In this document: piece after piece, positions 16,385 to 26,372 of the stretch
How positions within the stretch are numbered: position 1 is the first letter of the stretch
How the letters are laid out: every line of letters starts with the position of its first letter
From: Vineibacter terrae
GTDB lineage: Bacteria > Pseudomonadota > Alphaproteobacteria > Reyranellales > Reyranellaceae
Direction of reading: 5' to 3'
Length of the DNA stretch: 46,931 nucleotides
NCBI RefSeq assembly: GCF_008039615.1
Contig: NZ_VDUZ01000066.1
Coordinates: forward strand, 1 to 46,931
Program-made: the position numbers and the translations under genes
Notes under the pieces: model-generated
Seen by the model: the letters and a program-made list of their open reading frames with translations, nothing else
Told to the model about the DNA's origin: nothing
The model's database searches: none

Positions 16385-17296
16385 TTATGGCGCGACACCA
16401 TTGTCCTGAGGGCGCCCCCGGATACTCTCCGGCGCATCGGGCATGTAGGGCGTCAGGTCGATCCCAGGATAGCGAGCGGCGACGTCGCGCAGCGTCTGAT
16501 CGGTCCAGTAATCGCTGCCGGGTGGTGGCCAACCGAAGAGGTCGCGCTGTCGCGGCGTCATGCGCACCATCGCCTCGGTCATGCCGGGCTGCCGCGCGTG
16601 GTGCGCCCACGACATCTTGCCCTGCCAGCGCCAACCCCGCTGCTGAAGGTCGACCAGCAAGGCGAACCGCCCCCTGCCGGGCGACGTGAAATCCGAGGCG
16701 CGATGCAGCACGTCGGTGCGGTAGATCAGCAGGCTCCCAGCCGGGCCGGTTGCCGCCGTCTCGTGCTCGAAGAGCGCGCCCATCGGCAGCTCCAAAGGCA
16801 CCAGCGGGATCTCGAGCGATTTGTCGAGCGGGATCAGCTTGGTTGGCGCATCGTGCTCGCTGACGTCGGACAGCAGAATGAAGGTGGTCATCTGCCTGTG
16901 CCGGCCATCCAGCGAGGGCACGACCAGCGTGTGGTTGCCATAGTCGCGATGGTGCGGCTGCTCGTAATCGACGGCACCGCTGTACTTGGCCCACAGCTCG
17001 ATCTTGTAGATTTCCAGATCCTTCGTGTCGAGGAAGCGCTCGGCGGCGTCGATCAGCTCTGGCAATACGGGCAGACGCGAGAGCGCCCAGTCGATGTACG
17101 GCCAGTAGCGTATGCCGGCGAGCTTGGTCGAGAGCTGCGGGTACTTCGATGGATCGGCGAAATACGCGGCGGGCCTGGGATAGAGCCGCCACATCGCGTC
17201 CTGTGCTGCCTTCAGCGTATCGGGGTCGAGAAAGCCCTCGACCAATGTGAAGCCCTGAGTGCGCACCTCGTCGAGAGCACGGTCGGACACCCGCAT
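16385..17296 (-). CDS. Phytanoyl-CoA dioxygenase (PhyH) family protein
   Basis: This 303-residue protein is a probable Fe(II)/2-oxoglutarate oxygenase. The metal motif H-x-D is at 116-118 (HHRDYGNH), the distal His lies in TDVLHRASDF and an Arg for 2-oxoglutarate in GRGRFALLVD; a jelly-roll fold fits. The substrate is unknown. The start is uncertain: ATG 17296 has GAGGG eight bases upstream, but the frame stays open to 17464 and the stretch just before the ATG looks codon-like, so a longer form with a non-ATG start is possible. A 39-codon out-of-frame leader with a strong ribosome-binding site ends 11 bases before this ATG. Confidence 0.82.
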   Translation of the reverse strand: MRVSDRALDEVRTQGFTLVEGFLDPDTLKAAQDAMWRLYPRPAAYFADPSKYPQLSTKLAGIRYWPYIDWALSRLPVLPELIDAAERFLDTKDLEIYKIELWAKYSGAVDYEQPHHRDYGNHTLVVPSLDGRHRQMTTFILLSDVSEHDAPTKLIPLDKSLEIPLVPLELPMGALFEHETAATGPAGSLLIYRTDVLHRASDFTSPGRGRFALLVDLQQRGWRWQGKMSWAHHARQPGMTEAMVRMTPRQRDLFGWPPPGSDYWTDQTLRDVAARYPGIDLTPYMPDAPESIRGRPQDNGVAP

Positions 17297-17763
17297 GGCC
17301 GAAGCCCTCAGCCGGACGACGGTCGGCGCGTCGTCGACGCCGATGGCAACCCCCAAACCCTCAGATCGCAGACCGACGCCAAGTTCGGTTGCCCTGCCTG
17401 GCCTTGAAAGAACCGGAGCATCCGCATCGTTCCTTCTCCTGCCGAGATGGAGTCTGCCGTTCAACGGAACAGTACCACTGTTTGGGCAGCATCGTGTCGG
17501 CCGCGCGAACAGGCCTTCCGGGGATCTCAGGCTGCCGAGGCACCGCGACTATTCGAACACCGTGCAACGGAATTCCTCGTGCGACCGGTGATCACAAGCA
17601 GACCCTGGTCAGCAAACCGGCGTCTACTGTCAGGATTGCTCGCGCCGGACAAGACATCGCCTTGCCCGAGGGTCAGCGGTAGCAACGTATCACCAGCGCT
17701 TACCAGCAGCGCGAGCCCGGGTAGCCGTCACCTCGTCATGCCGCTGCCAGCGGAGGTGCTGCC
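17297..17763. other. Gene-poor stretch upstream of PhyH gene
   Basis: No convincing protein gene is seen on either strand in this 467-bp divergent gap. On the minus strand it holds a short frame (17427-17308, 39 codons) preceded by AGGAGAAGGA, which may be a leader peptide for the PhyH gene, or may mark the true start if a frameshift is present. GC content dips modestly between about 17540 and 17640. Promoters for both flanking genes must lie here, but no clear -35/-10 pair is visible. Confidence 0.4.
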
Positions 17764-18804
17764 ATGGCTCTCAACCTTGCCCATCCGGTTGGACTTCGAA
17801 ACCGGACGACAAACGTCAAGAACGACGCTGTCGACCAGAAGCTGGTGATCGACCTGCTGTCGAAGATCGGCGACAAATGCGGCGGCAAGCACGATCGGTG
17901 GGCAGGAAAGCCGCCTGCTGCCGGGCCGAACGGCAGTTGTCCCAAGGAGCTCGCGGACGCGATCTGGGACTTCCAGGTGAACTGGCAGGGCCGCGGCCTG
18001 ATCAAGCATCCCGACGGCGTCGCCGACCCGGGCGGGCGCACGATCAACCACATGATCGCGCTGACGCGGCCTGTGTGCGGGCCCAAGATCGACAAGGAGC
18101 TGAAGGATACCCATACGAAGATCCAGACCGACTTCGCGAAGCTGTCGCGCGCGCAGAAGGACGCGGCATGCATGCGGATTCTCATTCCATTGCTGCCCTC
18201 GAAGGAAGCGCCCGCCACCTTCGAGCAGATCATGGCCGATCCGAAGAAGCTGCTGTCGCTGGCGGGCGTGAAGCCGGACATCGACGGCTGGGATATCCTG
18301 CCCCTGTTCCTGGGGACCTCCGAGTGGCTGCGTTCACCGAAGGTGCTGCATCAGCCCTGCGCGGTGCCGTCGACGATCAACCCGAACGCCAAGACCCACA
18401 AGGAGAAGGAAAAGGCGCATGAAGACGAATGCACCTGCTCGGATACTGTCGAGGTCGACGGGAAATGCTGGCTGAACGGCACTGTCAACTGGGGCACGTT
18501 CGGAATCATGGTCAAGCTGTGCGCCGTCGAGTTCGTTCCCTCGATCTTTCAATCCGCCGTCCTGCTGTACGCCGAGACCCTGTGCCGCGGGTACAAGCAG
18601 TTCATCAACAAGGAAGATCCGACACTGCCGATCGAGTGGATCCGCGCGACATTCAACGGCGGCGCCGGCGCAGCGCCGAAAATCGCCGGGAATCGACCGA
18701 ATTGCCCCTGCCTTTGCAAGCTGAAGGGCGATATCGTGGATTGGGACTATGTCTGGGAGCCGGTGAAGCCTCGACGTGCCGCGAAGCTTCCGAAGGTCAA
18801 ATGA
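17764..18804 (+). CDS. Peptidoglycan-binding-like, cysteine-rich protein of unknown function
   Basis: This 346-residue protein has no signal peptide. Residues 5-100 resemble a peptidoglycan-binding helical domain: an HPVGLRN opening, DQKLVIDLLSKIG, then a LADAIWDFQVNWQG helix and DGVADPGGRTINHM, where D-G-x-V-D-P-G-G-x-T is the usual ending. The rest is unfamiliar, with about ten cysteines in the last 150 residues (CTC, KCW, NCPCLC) and a Trp-rich segment, suggesting metal binding or disulfides. Starting with such a domain without a signal recalls effector or tail-associated proteins, but no secretion genes are nearby. GGAGG lies seven bases before the ATG. Confidence 0.75.
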   Translation: MALNLAHPVGLRNRTTNVKNDAVDQKLVIDLLSKIGDKCGGKHDRWAGKPPAAGPNGSCPKELADAIWDFQVNWQGRGLIKHPDGVADPGGRTINHMIALTRPVCGPKIDKELKDTHTKIQTDFAKLSRAQKDAACMRILIPLLPSKEAPATFEQIMADPKKLLSLAGVKPDIDGWDILPLFLGTSEWLRSPKVLHQPCAVPSTINPNAKTHKEKEKAHEDECTCSDTVEVDGKCWLNGTVNWGTFGIMVKLCAVEFVPSIFQSAVLLYAETLCRGYKQFINKEDPTLPIEWIRATFNGGAGAAPKIAGNRPNCPCLCKLKGDIVDWDYVWEPVKPRRAAKLPKVK

Positions 18805-18914
18805 TGTCGCGCCGATGACGGTCGCAATCGAGCGACATCGACCATCACGCGCCTTGACGTCGATCAAGCCGGCTCGCTGGTGGATGTGCTCGATTCCTCC
18901 CGAAGGAGCGCGAC

Positions 18915-19940
18915 ATGACGAACACCATGAAGGCAGCTGTCGTTCACACGCTCGGCTCGCCGCTCGTGATCGAGAACGTGCCGGTCCCGGAGCCGGGGCC
19001 AGAGCAGATTCTCGTCCGCATCGCGGCGACGGGCGTCTGCCACACCGACCTCCATGCCGTGAAGGGCGATTGGCCCGTGCGCCCGGCGGTGCCTTTCATT
19101 CCCGGTCATGAGGGCGTGGGCACGGTTGCCGCCGTCGGCCGGTCGGTGAAGCGCGTCAAGGAGGGCGATCGCGTCGGCATCCCGTGGCTGCACACCGCCT
19201 GCGGCTACTGCCCGCATTGCCGGACGGGCTGGGAAACCCTGTGCGCGGCGCAGAAGAACACGGGCTATTCGATCAACGGCAGCTTCGCGGAATATGCCCT
19301 GGCCGATCCCAATTATGTCGGCCGGTTGCCGGCGGCGCTGGACTGGGGACCGGCGGCACCGGTGCTTTGCGCCGGCGTCACCGTCTACAAGGGCCTGAAG
19401 GAGACCGAGGTGAAGCCCGGCGAATGGATCGCCATTTCGGGTATCGGCGGCCTCGGCCATATGGCCGTGCAATACGCCAAGGCGATGGGCATGCACGTCG
19501 CCGCCATCGATGTCCATGCCGACAAGCTGGCGCTGGCGACGACGCTGGGCGCCGAGATCGCCGTCAACGCCCGCGAGACGAACCCGGCCACGGAGTTGCA
19601 GGCCCGCCTCGGCGGCGTCCATGGCGTTCTGGTCACCGCCGTCTCGCCGACCGCCTTCGAGCAAGCCTTCGGCGTTCTGCGGTCGCACGGCACGATGGCG
19701 CTGGTCGGCCTGCCGGCAGGCTCGTTCGCCCTGCCGATCTTCGACACCGTGCTCAAGCGCATCACGGTGCGCGGCTCGATCGTCGGCACGCGACAGGATC
19801 TGGAGGAGGCCCTCGATTTCGCCGGCCGCGGCCTGGTAGAGGCCCATTTCTCGTGGGACAGCCTCGAGAACATCAACGCCATCTTCGGCCGCATGGAGCA
19901 AGGCGGCATCGACGGCCGCATCGTGCTGCGGATGCAATAG
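18915..19940 (+). CDS. adhP: Zinc-dependent alcohol dehydrogenase
   Basis: This 341-residue medium-chain dehydrogenase oxidises primary alcohols (or reduces aldehydes) with NAD. Catalytic zinc ligands Cys42, His65 and Glu66 (PGHEGVG) and the four structural zinc cysteines 96, 99, 102 and 110 (CGYCPHC) are present, and the Rossmann motif is GIGGLGHMAVQYAK. Length and ending fit the AdhP/AdhA group. AAGGAG precedes the ATG. It is a single-gene unit ending in a strong terminator hairpin, and gdhA follows on the same strand with its own leader. Confidence 0.95.
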   Translation: MTNTMKAAVVHTLGSPLVIENVPVPEPGPEQILVRIAATGVCHTDLHAVKGDWPVRPAVPFIPGHEGVGTVAAVGRSVKRVKEGDRVGIPWLHTACGYCPHCRTGWETLCAAQKNTGYSINGSFAEYALADPNYVGRLPAALDWGPAAPVLCAGVTVYKGLKETEVKPGEWIAISGIGGLGHMAVQYAKAMGMHVAAIDVHADKLALATTLGAEIAVNARETNPATELQARLGGVHGVLVTAVSPTAFEQAFGVLRSHGTMALVGLPAGSFALPIFDTVLKRITVRGSIVGTRQDLEEALDFAGRGLVEAHFSWDSLENINAIFGRMEQGGIDGRIVLRMQ

Positions 19941-19961
19941 CCGCCGGCGCCGTGCACGAGT

Positions 19962-21457
<1,496 letters not shown>

Positions 21458-21501
21458 GGCAAGCGCCGAACCAGCGGCGCCGGCGCGCCGTTGGTCGCCT
21501 C

Positions 21502-21592
21502 CTGTCATCCCGAGCGTAGCGAGGGATCTCCCGCGAATGGCGCACCGTGCGCCTTGCCGCAGGAGATCCCTCGCTGGCGCTCGGGATGACAG
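21502..21592. repeat. Long hairpin repeat, family GTCATCCCGAGCG (copy 3)
   Basis: Inverted arms of about 34 bp flank a GCGCACCGTGCGC loop hairpin; the arms differ by a few substitutions and one inserted G. Its loop is the reverse complement of that in the copies at 10.2 and 23.1 kb, so this copy is in the opposite orientation. It sits between convergent gdhA and the acid-sugar kinase gene. A half-arm-like GGGATGACGG follows at 21651-21660. Confidence 0.92.
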
Positions 21593-21674
21593 CGAGGGCA
21601 TATGCGAATGCCCCGCCCCTCCGGGGGAAGATTAAAATCACACGCTCCTCGGGATGACGGCAAAGGTGGCGGCC

Positions 21675-22982
21675 TCACGCGAGCGTCGTGAAGGCCCGGC
21701 TGAAAAAATCGGTTGCGCCGAAATTGCCCGACTTCAGCGCCACATGCATGCCTTTCTCCCCCGCGACCGGGGAATGCGCATGGCACCAGGGCACGCCGGG
21801 ATCGATCTGCCGGCCGATCTGCAGGCGCGTGACGTTCAGGGCACCGATGCAGGCACCGGAAGTCTCGCCGCCGGCCAGGATCAGCTGGCGTGCGCCCTGC
21901 GCAACCAGGCGGCATGCGATCCGCGCCAGGGCCTGCTCGATCAGCCCTCCCGCCCGCTGCGCACCCAGCCGCGATTGCACGGCCTGCACGTCGTCCGCCC
22001 TGGCGGTGCTGTAGACCAGCACCGCGCGGTGCGGCCCGGCCCGCCAGTGCCGCTCGGCCCATGCCGCGACCTCATCCGCCTGCGCCGCGAGCGCGTCGCC
22101 GCTGCCAGCGTCGAGCCGCAAGGGGTCGAGCGGCCACGCAGCCCCGCCACTGTGGATGAAGTGCGCCACCTGGGCGTTGGTCGCCGTCGAGCAGCTACCC
22201 GACACGATCGCCCGCCGCCCATCCGCCGGGGGTAAAAGCGCCGCCGTCGCCGACGGCGTGATGCCCCAGTTGCGCGGCAAGCCGATCGCCAGCCCCGATG
22301 CCGCGCATATCAGCGGCAGATCAGCCGCCGCAGCCCCCAGGCGCGTCAGGTCATCGTTGGTGACGGCATCGGCGATCGCCAGCGAGCAGCCCTGCGACTG
22401 CAGCTCGGCCATCCGTTCCCGAATCTGCCCGGCGCCGGCGGCCACATGCCGGAGATTGATGAGACCGACCCGGCGGCCTTTGCCGGCGGAAAGCTGACGC
22501 TCGAGCACCCGCACGAGGTTCGCGTCCGTCATGGGCGTCAACGGGTGGTCGCGCATGCTGCTGTCGTTCAGCAGCGAGTCGCCGACGAACAGATGCCCCT
22601 GGTAGACGGTTCGTCCGGTCTCCGGAAAGGCCGGCGTGACGATGCAGAACGCACACGCAAGCTCGTCCATCAATGCCTCGAGCACCGGCCCGATGTTGCC
22701 CTGCGGCGTGGAGTCGAAGGTCGAGCATACCTTGAAATAGATCTGACCGGCACCATGGCGGCGCAGCCAGCGGCACGCATCGACAGACTGAGCCACGGCA
22801 TCGGACACCGCCGCCGTGCGCGATTTCAATGCGACGACGACGGCGTCGGCATCCGGGCGGCTGGTGTCGTCGGGGACACCGATGGTCTGAACCACCCGCA
22901 TCCCGGCGCGCGCCAGGGTGTTGGCAAGATCGGTGGCTCCCGTGAAATCGTCAGCGATGCAGCCAAGCAGCAGCGAAGACAT
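21675..22982 (-). CDS. Four-carbon acid sugar kinase family protein (DUF1537)
   Basis: This 435-residue ATP-dependent kinase belongs to the OtnK/DenD-pathway family that phosphorylates erythronate, threonate and related acid sugars. The N-terminal domain opens with CIADDFTGATDLANTL, the hallmark DDFTGA motif, and contains FKVCSTFDSTPQGNIGP; the C-terminal nucleotide domain ends with LAGGETSGACIGAL and KSGNFGATDFF, both typical. GAGG is upstream of the ATG at 22982; the longer frame runs into a repeat. The RidA and beta-hydroxyacid dehydrogenase genes upstream are common partners of this kinase in acid-sugar pathways, though a hairpin repeat and a possible terminator intervene. Confidence 0.92.
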   Translation of the reverse strand: MSSLLLGCIADDFTGATDLANTLARAGMRVVQTIGVPDDTSRPDADAVVVALKSRTAAVSDAVAQSVDACRWLRRHGAGQIYFKVCSTFDSTPQGNIGPVLEALMDELACAFCIVTPAFPETGRTVYQGHLFVGDSLLNDSSMRDHPLTPMTDANLVRVLERQLSAGKGRRVGLINLRHVAAGAGQIRERMAELQSQGCSLAIADAVTNDDLTRLGAAAADLPLICAASGLAIGLPRNWGITPSATAALLPPADGRRAIVSGSCSTATNAQVAHFIHSGGAAWPLDPLRLDAGSGDALAAQADEVAAWAERHWRAGPHRAVLVYSTARADDVQAVQSRLGAQRAGGLIEQALARIACRLVAQGARQLILAGGETSGACIGALNVTRLQIGRQIDPGVPWCHAHSPVAGEKGMHVALKSGNFGATDFFSRAFTTLA

Positions 22983-23053
22983 GACACCTCGACTGGCGCG
23001 CGTTGGGTTGGAAATGTGGCCCTTACCCGCAATGGACCGCGCTGGCGCACACG

Positions 23054-23182
23054 CTGTCATCCCGAGCGTAGCGAGGGATCTCCTGCGGCAAAACGCACGG
23101 TGCGCCATTCGCGGGGGATCCCTCTCCTGAGCCTGTCGAAGGGGCGCTCGGGATGACGGCAGGGGCGCTCAGGATGACAGCC
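23054..23182. repeat. Composite hairpin repeat, family GTCATCCCGAGCG (copy 4)
   Basis: The left arm and loop match the other copies, but the right arm (from about 23111) is interrupted near 23125-23142 by CCTGAGCCTGTCGAAGG, a different dispersed bacterial repeat motif. After it the arm resumes (GCGCTCGGGATGACGG) and a second diverged end, GCGCTCAGGATGACAGCC, follows at 23165-23182. It therefore looks like nested or duplicated repeat units. Confidence 0.85.
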
Positions 23183-23184
23183 GG

Positions 23185-23212
23185 GGGCGCCCGGGACGAA
23201 TCCCGGGCGCCC
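23185..23212 (-). terminator. 12-bp hairpin with CGAA loop after the RidA gene
   Basis: GGGCGCCCGGGA (23185-23196) and its exact complement (23201-23212) enclose a CGAA loop, 17 bases past the RidA stop codon. There is no U-run, so termination would be weak or factor-dependent; it may separate the kinase gene from the genes upstream. Confidence 0.6.
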
Positions 23213-23229
23213 TGCCAGCACGACGAAGC

Positions 23230-23610
23230 TTACGCCTTCACGGCAATGCCGGCGATCTCGACCAGGAGCCCCTCGCCCGCGAGGTCGGCGCGCACGGTGG
23301 CGCGTGCCGGAAAGTCTTTCTTGAAGAGCTCGATGTAGACCGCGTTCATGGCCGCGTAGTCCGCCAGATCCTGCAGATACACCGTCGTCGACACCACGTC
23401 GTCCAAGGTCATGCCGGCTTCGGCCAGGATCAGCTGCATCTTCTCGATGACGACCCGCGTCTGCGCCTTGGCGTCGCCAGGACCGATCGCCTTGCCGTCA
23501 TTGTCCTGGGAGATCTGGCCCGAGATGAAAACCATGTTCCCAACCTGCGTGCCGAGCGAATACGGGCCACGCGGAATCCACGCCTTGGGCTGCAGAACCT
23601 TCTTCGACAT
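23230..23610 (-). CDS. RidA family protein
   Basis: This 126-residue protein belongs to the RidA/YjgF family, whose members hydrolyse reactive enamine/imine intermediates as trimers. It has YSLGTQVGNMVFISGQISQD, then DVVSTTVYLQDLADYAAMN, then the ligand-binding Arg in PARATV and the Glu in GLLVEIAGIAV, so imine deaminase activity is plausible. GGAGGAG precedes the ATG. It follows the beta-hydroxyacid dehydrogenase gene by 81 bp. In such catabolic clusters RidA paralogues often work on a pathway-specific intermediate rather than being the housekeeping enzyme, which is inference here. Confidence 0.93.
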   Translation of the reverse strand: MSKKVLQPKAWIPRGPYSLGTQVGNMVFISGQISQDNDGKAIGPGDAKAQTRVVIEKMQLILAEAGMTLDDVVSTTVYLQDLADYAAMNAVYIELFKKDFPARATVRADLAGEGLLVEIAGIAVKA

Positions 23611-23691
23611 CTTCCACTCCTCCTGATCGATCGCCGGGTGCGCCTGGCGCGCATCCGCGATGCCTGTGACACGGACTTCGGACGTTCGGGA

Positions 23692-24609
23692 TCAGCCGCT
23701 CTTGCCTGCCGCCCGAGGGACCGATGTATTGGCCATGGCCTCCAGGACCGTGACCACGGCGCTCGAGTCGATCTGGCCGTTGCCCTGCGATTGGACGGCG
23801 CGCAGCATCTCGCGCGCGGCGCTCACGGTCGGCAGGGAGACACCGATCTTCTCCGCCAGCTTCAGCGCGCCGGTCAGATCCTTGTGCATGTTGTTGGTCG
23901 AGAAATGCGCCGGGAAGAAATTGTGCTGGATCATCCGCGGGCCGCGCGTGGCCATGGCGCCGGTCTGCGGCCCTGTCCCCGGCAGCGACGTGATGTCGAT
24001 CACCAGCTGCGGGTCGATGCCCGCTTTCGCGGCCAGCACGAGCGATTCGGCCACGGCCTGGATCGCCACCCCCATGACCAGATTGGCGATCAGCTTGAGC
24101 GTCGTGCCCTGCCCGTTGTCGCCGACATGCAGGACCATGCTGCCCAGCAGCTTGAGGATCGGCTCGCAGGTCTTGAACGCTTCCGCCGGCCCTCCGACCA
24201 TGATGCCCAGGCGACCATCGGCGGCGACCTTGGGGCCGCCCGACACCGGCGCGTCCAGCATCGCGACGCCCTTCGCTCTCGCGCGCTCGGCGATCGCGAG
24301 CGATGCCTCGGGCTCGATGCTGGCCGAATCGATCACGATCAGGCCCGGGCGTGCGCCGGAAAGCACGCCGTCGGCGCCGCATATCACGCTCTGCGACGCC
24401 GCTGCGTCCGTGACCATCGTGAACACGATGTCCGAGGCGCGCGCCACCTCGCCCGGCGAGGCGCCCCATTTGGCGCCCGCCTGCAGCAAGGGGGCGGCCT
24501 TGTCGCGGCTGCGGTTCCACACCGTCAGGCCATATCCCGCCGCGAGCAGGCGCTGCGACATGACCTGTCCCATGGTTCCCAGGCCGACAAATCCCAGTTT
24601 CTGCTTCAT
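23692..24609 (-). CDS. NAD(P)-dependent beta-hydroxyacid dehydrogenase (3-hydroxyisobutyrate dehydrogenase-like)
   Basis: This 305-residue two-domain protein has the dinucleotide motif GFVGLGTMG (6-14), the substrate-binding DAPVSGG and the catalytic Lys of GTTLKLIANLVMG. The family oxidises beta-hydroxyacids such as 3-hydroxyisobutyrate, tartronate semialdehyde or L-threonate-type acids. Proximity to a four-carbon acid sugar kinase suggests an LtnD-like role, but the kinase is separated by a repeat, so this is tentative. GAGGAG is upstream of the ATG. It lies 96 bp after the LivF-type ATPase gene. Confidence 0.92.
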   Translation of the reverse strand: MKQKLGFVGLGTMGQVMSQRLLAAGYGLTVWNRSRDKAAPLLQAGAKWGASPGEVARASDIVFTMVTDAAASQSVICGADGVLSGARPGLIVIDSASIEPEASLAIAERARAKGVAMLDAPVSGGPKVAADGRLGIMVGGPAEAFKTCEPILKLLGSMVLHVGDNGQGTTLKLIANLVMGVAIQAVAESLVLAAKAGIDPQLVIDITSLPGTGPQTGAMATRGPRMIQHNFFPAHFSTNNMHKDLTGALKLAEKIGVSLPTVSAAREMLRAVQSQGNGQIDSSAVVTVLEAMANTSVPRAAGKSG

Positions 24610-24705
24610 CGTTGCTCCTCGCGATTAGCTGCTGACATCCCCGATTGCCTGAATTGCGCGCTCACAGTGTTGGGGATGCAAACCTGTGCTGCATGGACGC
24701 GCGCT

Positions 24706-25464
24706 TCATGAGCCGACTCCCTGGGCATGGACACCCATCAGCTGCTGCTGCAGCGCGCGATCGGCGGCCAGCGCCGCCGCCGGCATCGTGCGCACGACGC
24801 AGCCGTTCACCATGACGGCGACGCTGTCGGCGACGTCGACCGCAAAGCGGAGGTTCTGCTCGACCAGCAGTATCGCCATCTCGGTCCTGGCAGCGAGCGA
24901 GCGCAAGGTGGCTGCCAGCTGCTCGACGATGATCGGGGCCAGCCCCTCGGTCGGCTCGTCCATGAGCAGCAGGCTGGGGTCGAGCAGCAGCGCCCGGCCG
25001 ATGGCGAGCATCTGCTGCTCGCCTCCCGAAAGCTGCGTGCCGCCATTGTGGCGGCGCTGCTTCAGACGGGGAAACAGCTCGTAGATTCCGTCGGGCGTCC
25101 ATTCGCCGCGCCGGAAGCGGTGCGCCAGGCGCAGGTGCTCATCCACCGTCAGCGAGCGCCAGACGCGGCGTCCCTGGGGCACGTAGGCGACGCCCCTGCG
25201 GGCAATCCGGTGCGGCGGCAGCCCGCGTATCTCCTCGCCGAACAGACGGATGCTTCCGCTCGACGGCACCATCCCGGTGACGGCGTTGCACAGCGACGTC
25301 TTGCCCATCCCGTTGCGGCCCACGATCGCGAGCGTGCCGCGCTCCAGCAGCAGCGACGCCTGCTGCACGGCGCGGGCGCGCCCGTAGCGGACATCGAGCC
25401 GGTCGATGGCGAGAGCGGCTTGCGTCGCGGGCTCGCGCGCCGCGGCTGGCTTGCTAGCGCGCAT
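24706..25464 (-). CDS. Branched-chain-amino-acid-type ABC transporter ATP-binding protein (LivF-like)
   Basis: This 252-residue ATPase has Walker A GRNGMGKT (49-56), the signature LSGGEQQ, Walker B LLLMDEPTEG and the switch His region LVEQNLRFA. GLAPIIVEQLA and VPQGRRVWRSLTVDEHL are typical of LivF. ATG 25464 has a full AAGGAGG upstream and overlaps the end of the LivG-like gene by 11 bases, so the two are coupled; the in-frame upstream start lacks such a signal. It is one of five genes forming a complete importer; the substrate is unknown. Confidence 0.94.
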   Translation of the reverse strand: MRASKPAAAREPATQAALAIDRLDVRYGRARAVQQASLLLERGTLAIVGRNGMGKTSLCNAVTGMVPSSGSIRLFGEEIRGLPPHRIARRGVAYVPQGRRVWRSLTVDEHLRLAHRFRRGEWTPDGIYELFPRLKQRRHNGGTQLSGGEQQMLAIGRALLLDPSLLLMDEPTEGLAPIIVEQLAATLRSLAARTEMAILLVEQNLRFAVDVADSVAVMVNGCVVRTMPAAALAADRALQQQLMGVHAQGVGS

Positions 25465-26311
25465 GACCGCCAGCCTCCTTCGACCCGCCGCCGAGATAGA
25501 TGGCCTGCACCTCGGCATCGTTCATGATCTCGTCCGGCGTGCCCTGCCTCATCACCCGGCCGCCATGCATCACGCTCACGCGATCGGCGACCTGCAAGGC
25601 GATCTCCAGATCGTGCTCGATCAGCAGGAACGCGGTGCTGCGTGGCAGCGCGGTCAGCAGCTCGCCGAGATCGCGGCGCTCGGCTGCCGACAAGCCGGCT
25701 GCCGGCTCGTCGAGCAGGATCAGGCGCGGCGTGCCGGCAAGCGCCATGCCGATCTCGAGCTGGCGCTGCTGCCCGTGCGACAAGGTCGCCACCGTCTGCG
25801 CCGCGACATCCGTCAGGCGGACGTTGCGCAGAAGCGTCTCGGCAGCCGCGACGTCCACATCGCCGGGGCGGATCCGGCCGAGGCCGAAGCGTCCCGGCCG
25901 CACGCCCCGGACGGCGATCAGGAGGTTCTCCAGCACCGACAGCTCGGGAAAGAGCATGGACGACTGGTAGGTCCGCCGCATGCCCAGGCGGACCCGGGCA
26001 TGCGGCGGCAGCCGGGTGACATCCATGTCGAAGAACAGGATGCGACCGCCGCCCGGCATGAGGTCGCCGCCGATCAGGTTGAACAGCGTCGTCTTGCCGG
26101 CGCCGTTCGGCCCGAACACGGCGTGGCGCTCGGCCGGGCGGATCGTCATCGACACGCCGTCCAGCACCTGAAGCCCGCCAAAGCCGACCGACAAGGTCTC
26201 GAGGACCAGGGCGAGAGGCGTCGCCGCCGCGCCCGCCCCGCGGGCCGGCATGTCCGGGGACACGCCTGCCCGTTCTCCGGACCGGCCGGCCTGGATGCCC
26301 GTTACAGGCAT
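25454..26311 (-). CDS. Branched-chain-amino-acid-type ABC transporter ATP-binding protein (LivG-like)
   Basis: This 285-residue ATPase has Walker A GPNGAGKTT, a long LivG-type insertion with RRTYQSSMLFPELSVLENL, signature LSHGQQRQLEIGMALAG and Walker B LILLDEPAAGLS. The signature loop reads LSHGQ rather than LSGGQ, a change usual in LivG proteins. A roughly 30-residue Ala/Gly-rich extension precedes the core and may mean that the true start is further in. It follows the substrate-binding protein gene by 61 bp and overlaps the LivF-like gene. Confidence 0.93.
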   Translation of the reverse strand: MPVTGIQAGRSGERAGVSPDMPARGAGAAATPLALVLETLSVGFGGLQVLDGVSMTIRPAERHAVFGPNGAGKTTLFNLIGGDLMPGGGRILFFDMDVTRLPPHARVRLGMRRTYQSSMLFPELSVLENLLIAVRGVRPGRFGLGRIRPGDVDVAAAETLLRNVRLTDVAAQTVATLSHGQQRQLEIGMALAGTPRLILLDEPAAGLSAAERRDLGELLTALPRSTAFLLIEHDLEIALQVADRVSVMHGGRVMRQGTPDEIMNDAEVQAIYLGGGSKEAGGHAR

Positions 26312-26372
26312 GGCTGCACCCGCCTCATGCTCTGCGCCCGATATCCGTTGCGATCGGCGATGGCGTGCATGC

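Noticed and set aside
21675-24609. Complete erythronate/threonate pathway (DenD, OtnC, OtnI)
   Set aside because: Only the kinase and a dehydrogenase-like protein are present; no OtnC aldolase or isomerase gene lies in the block.
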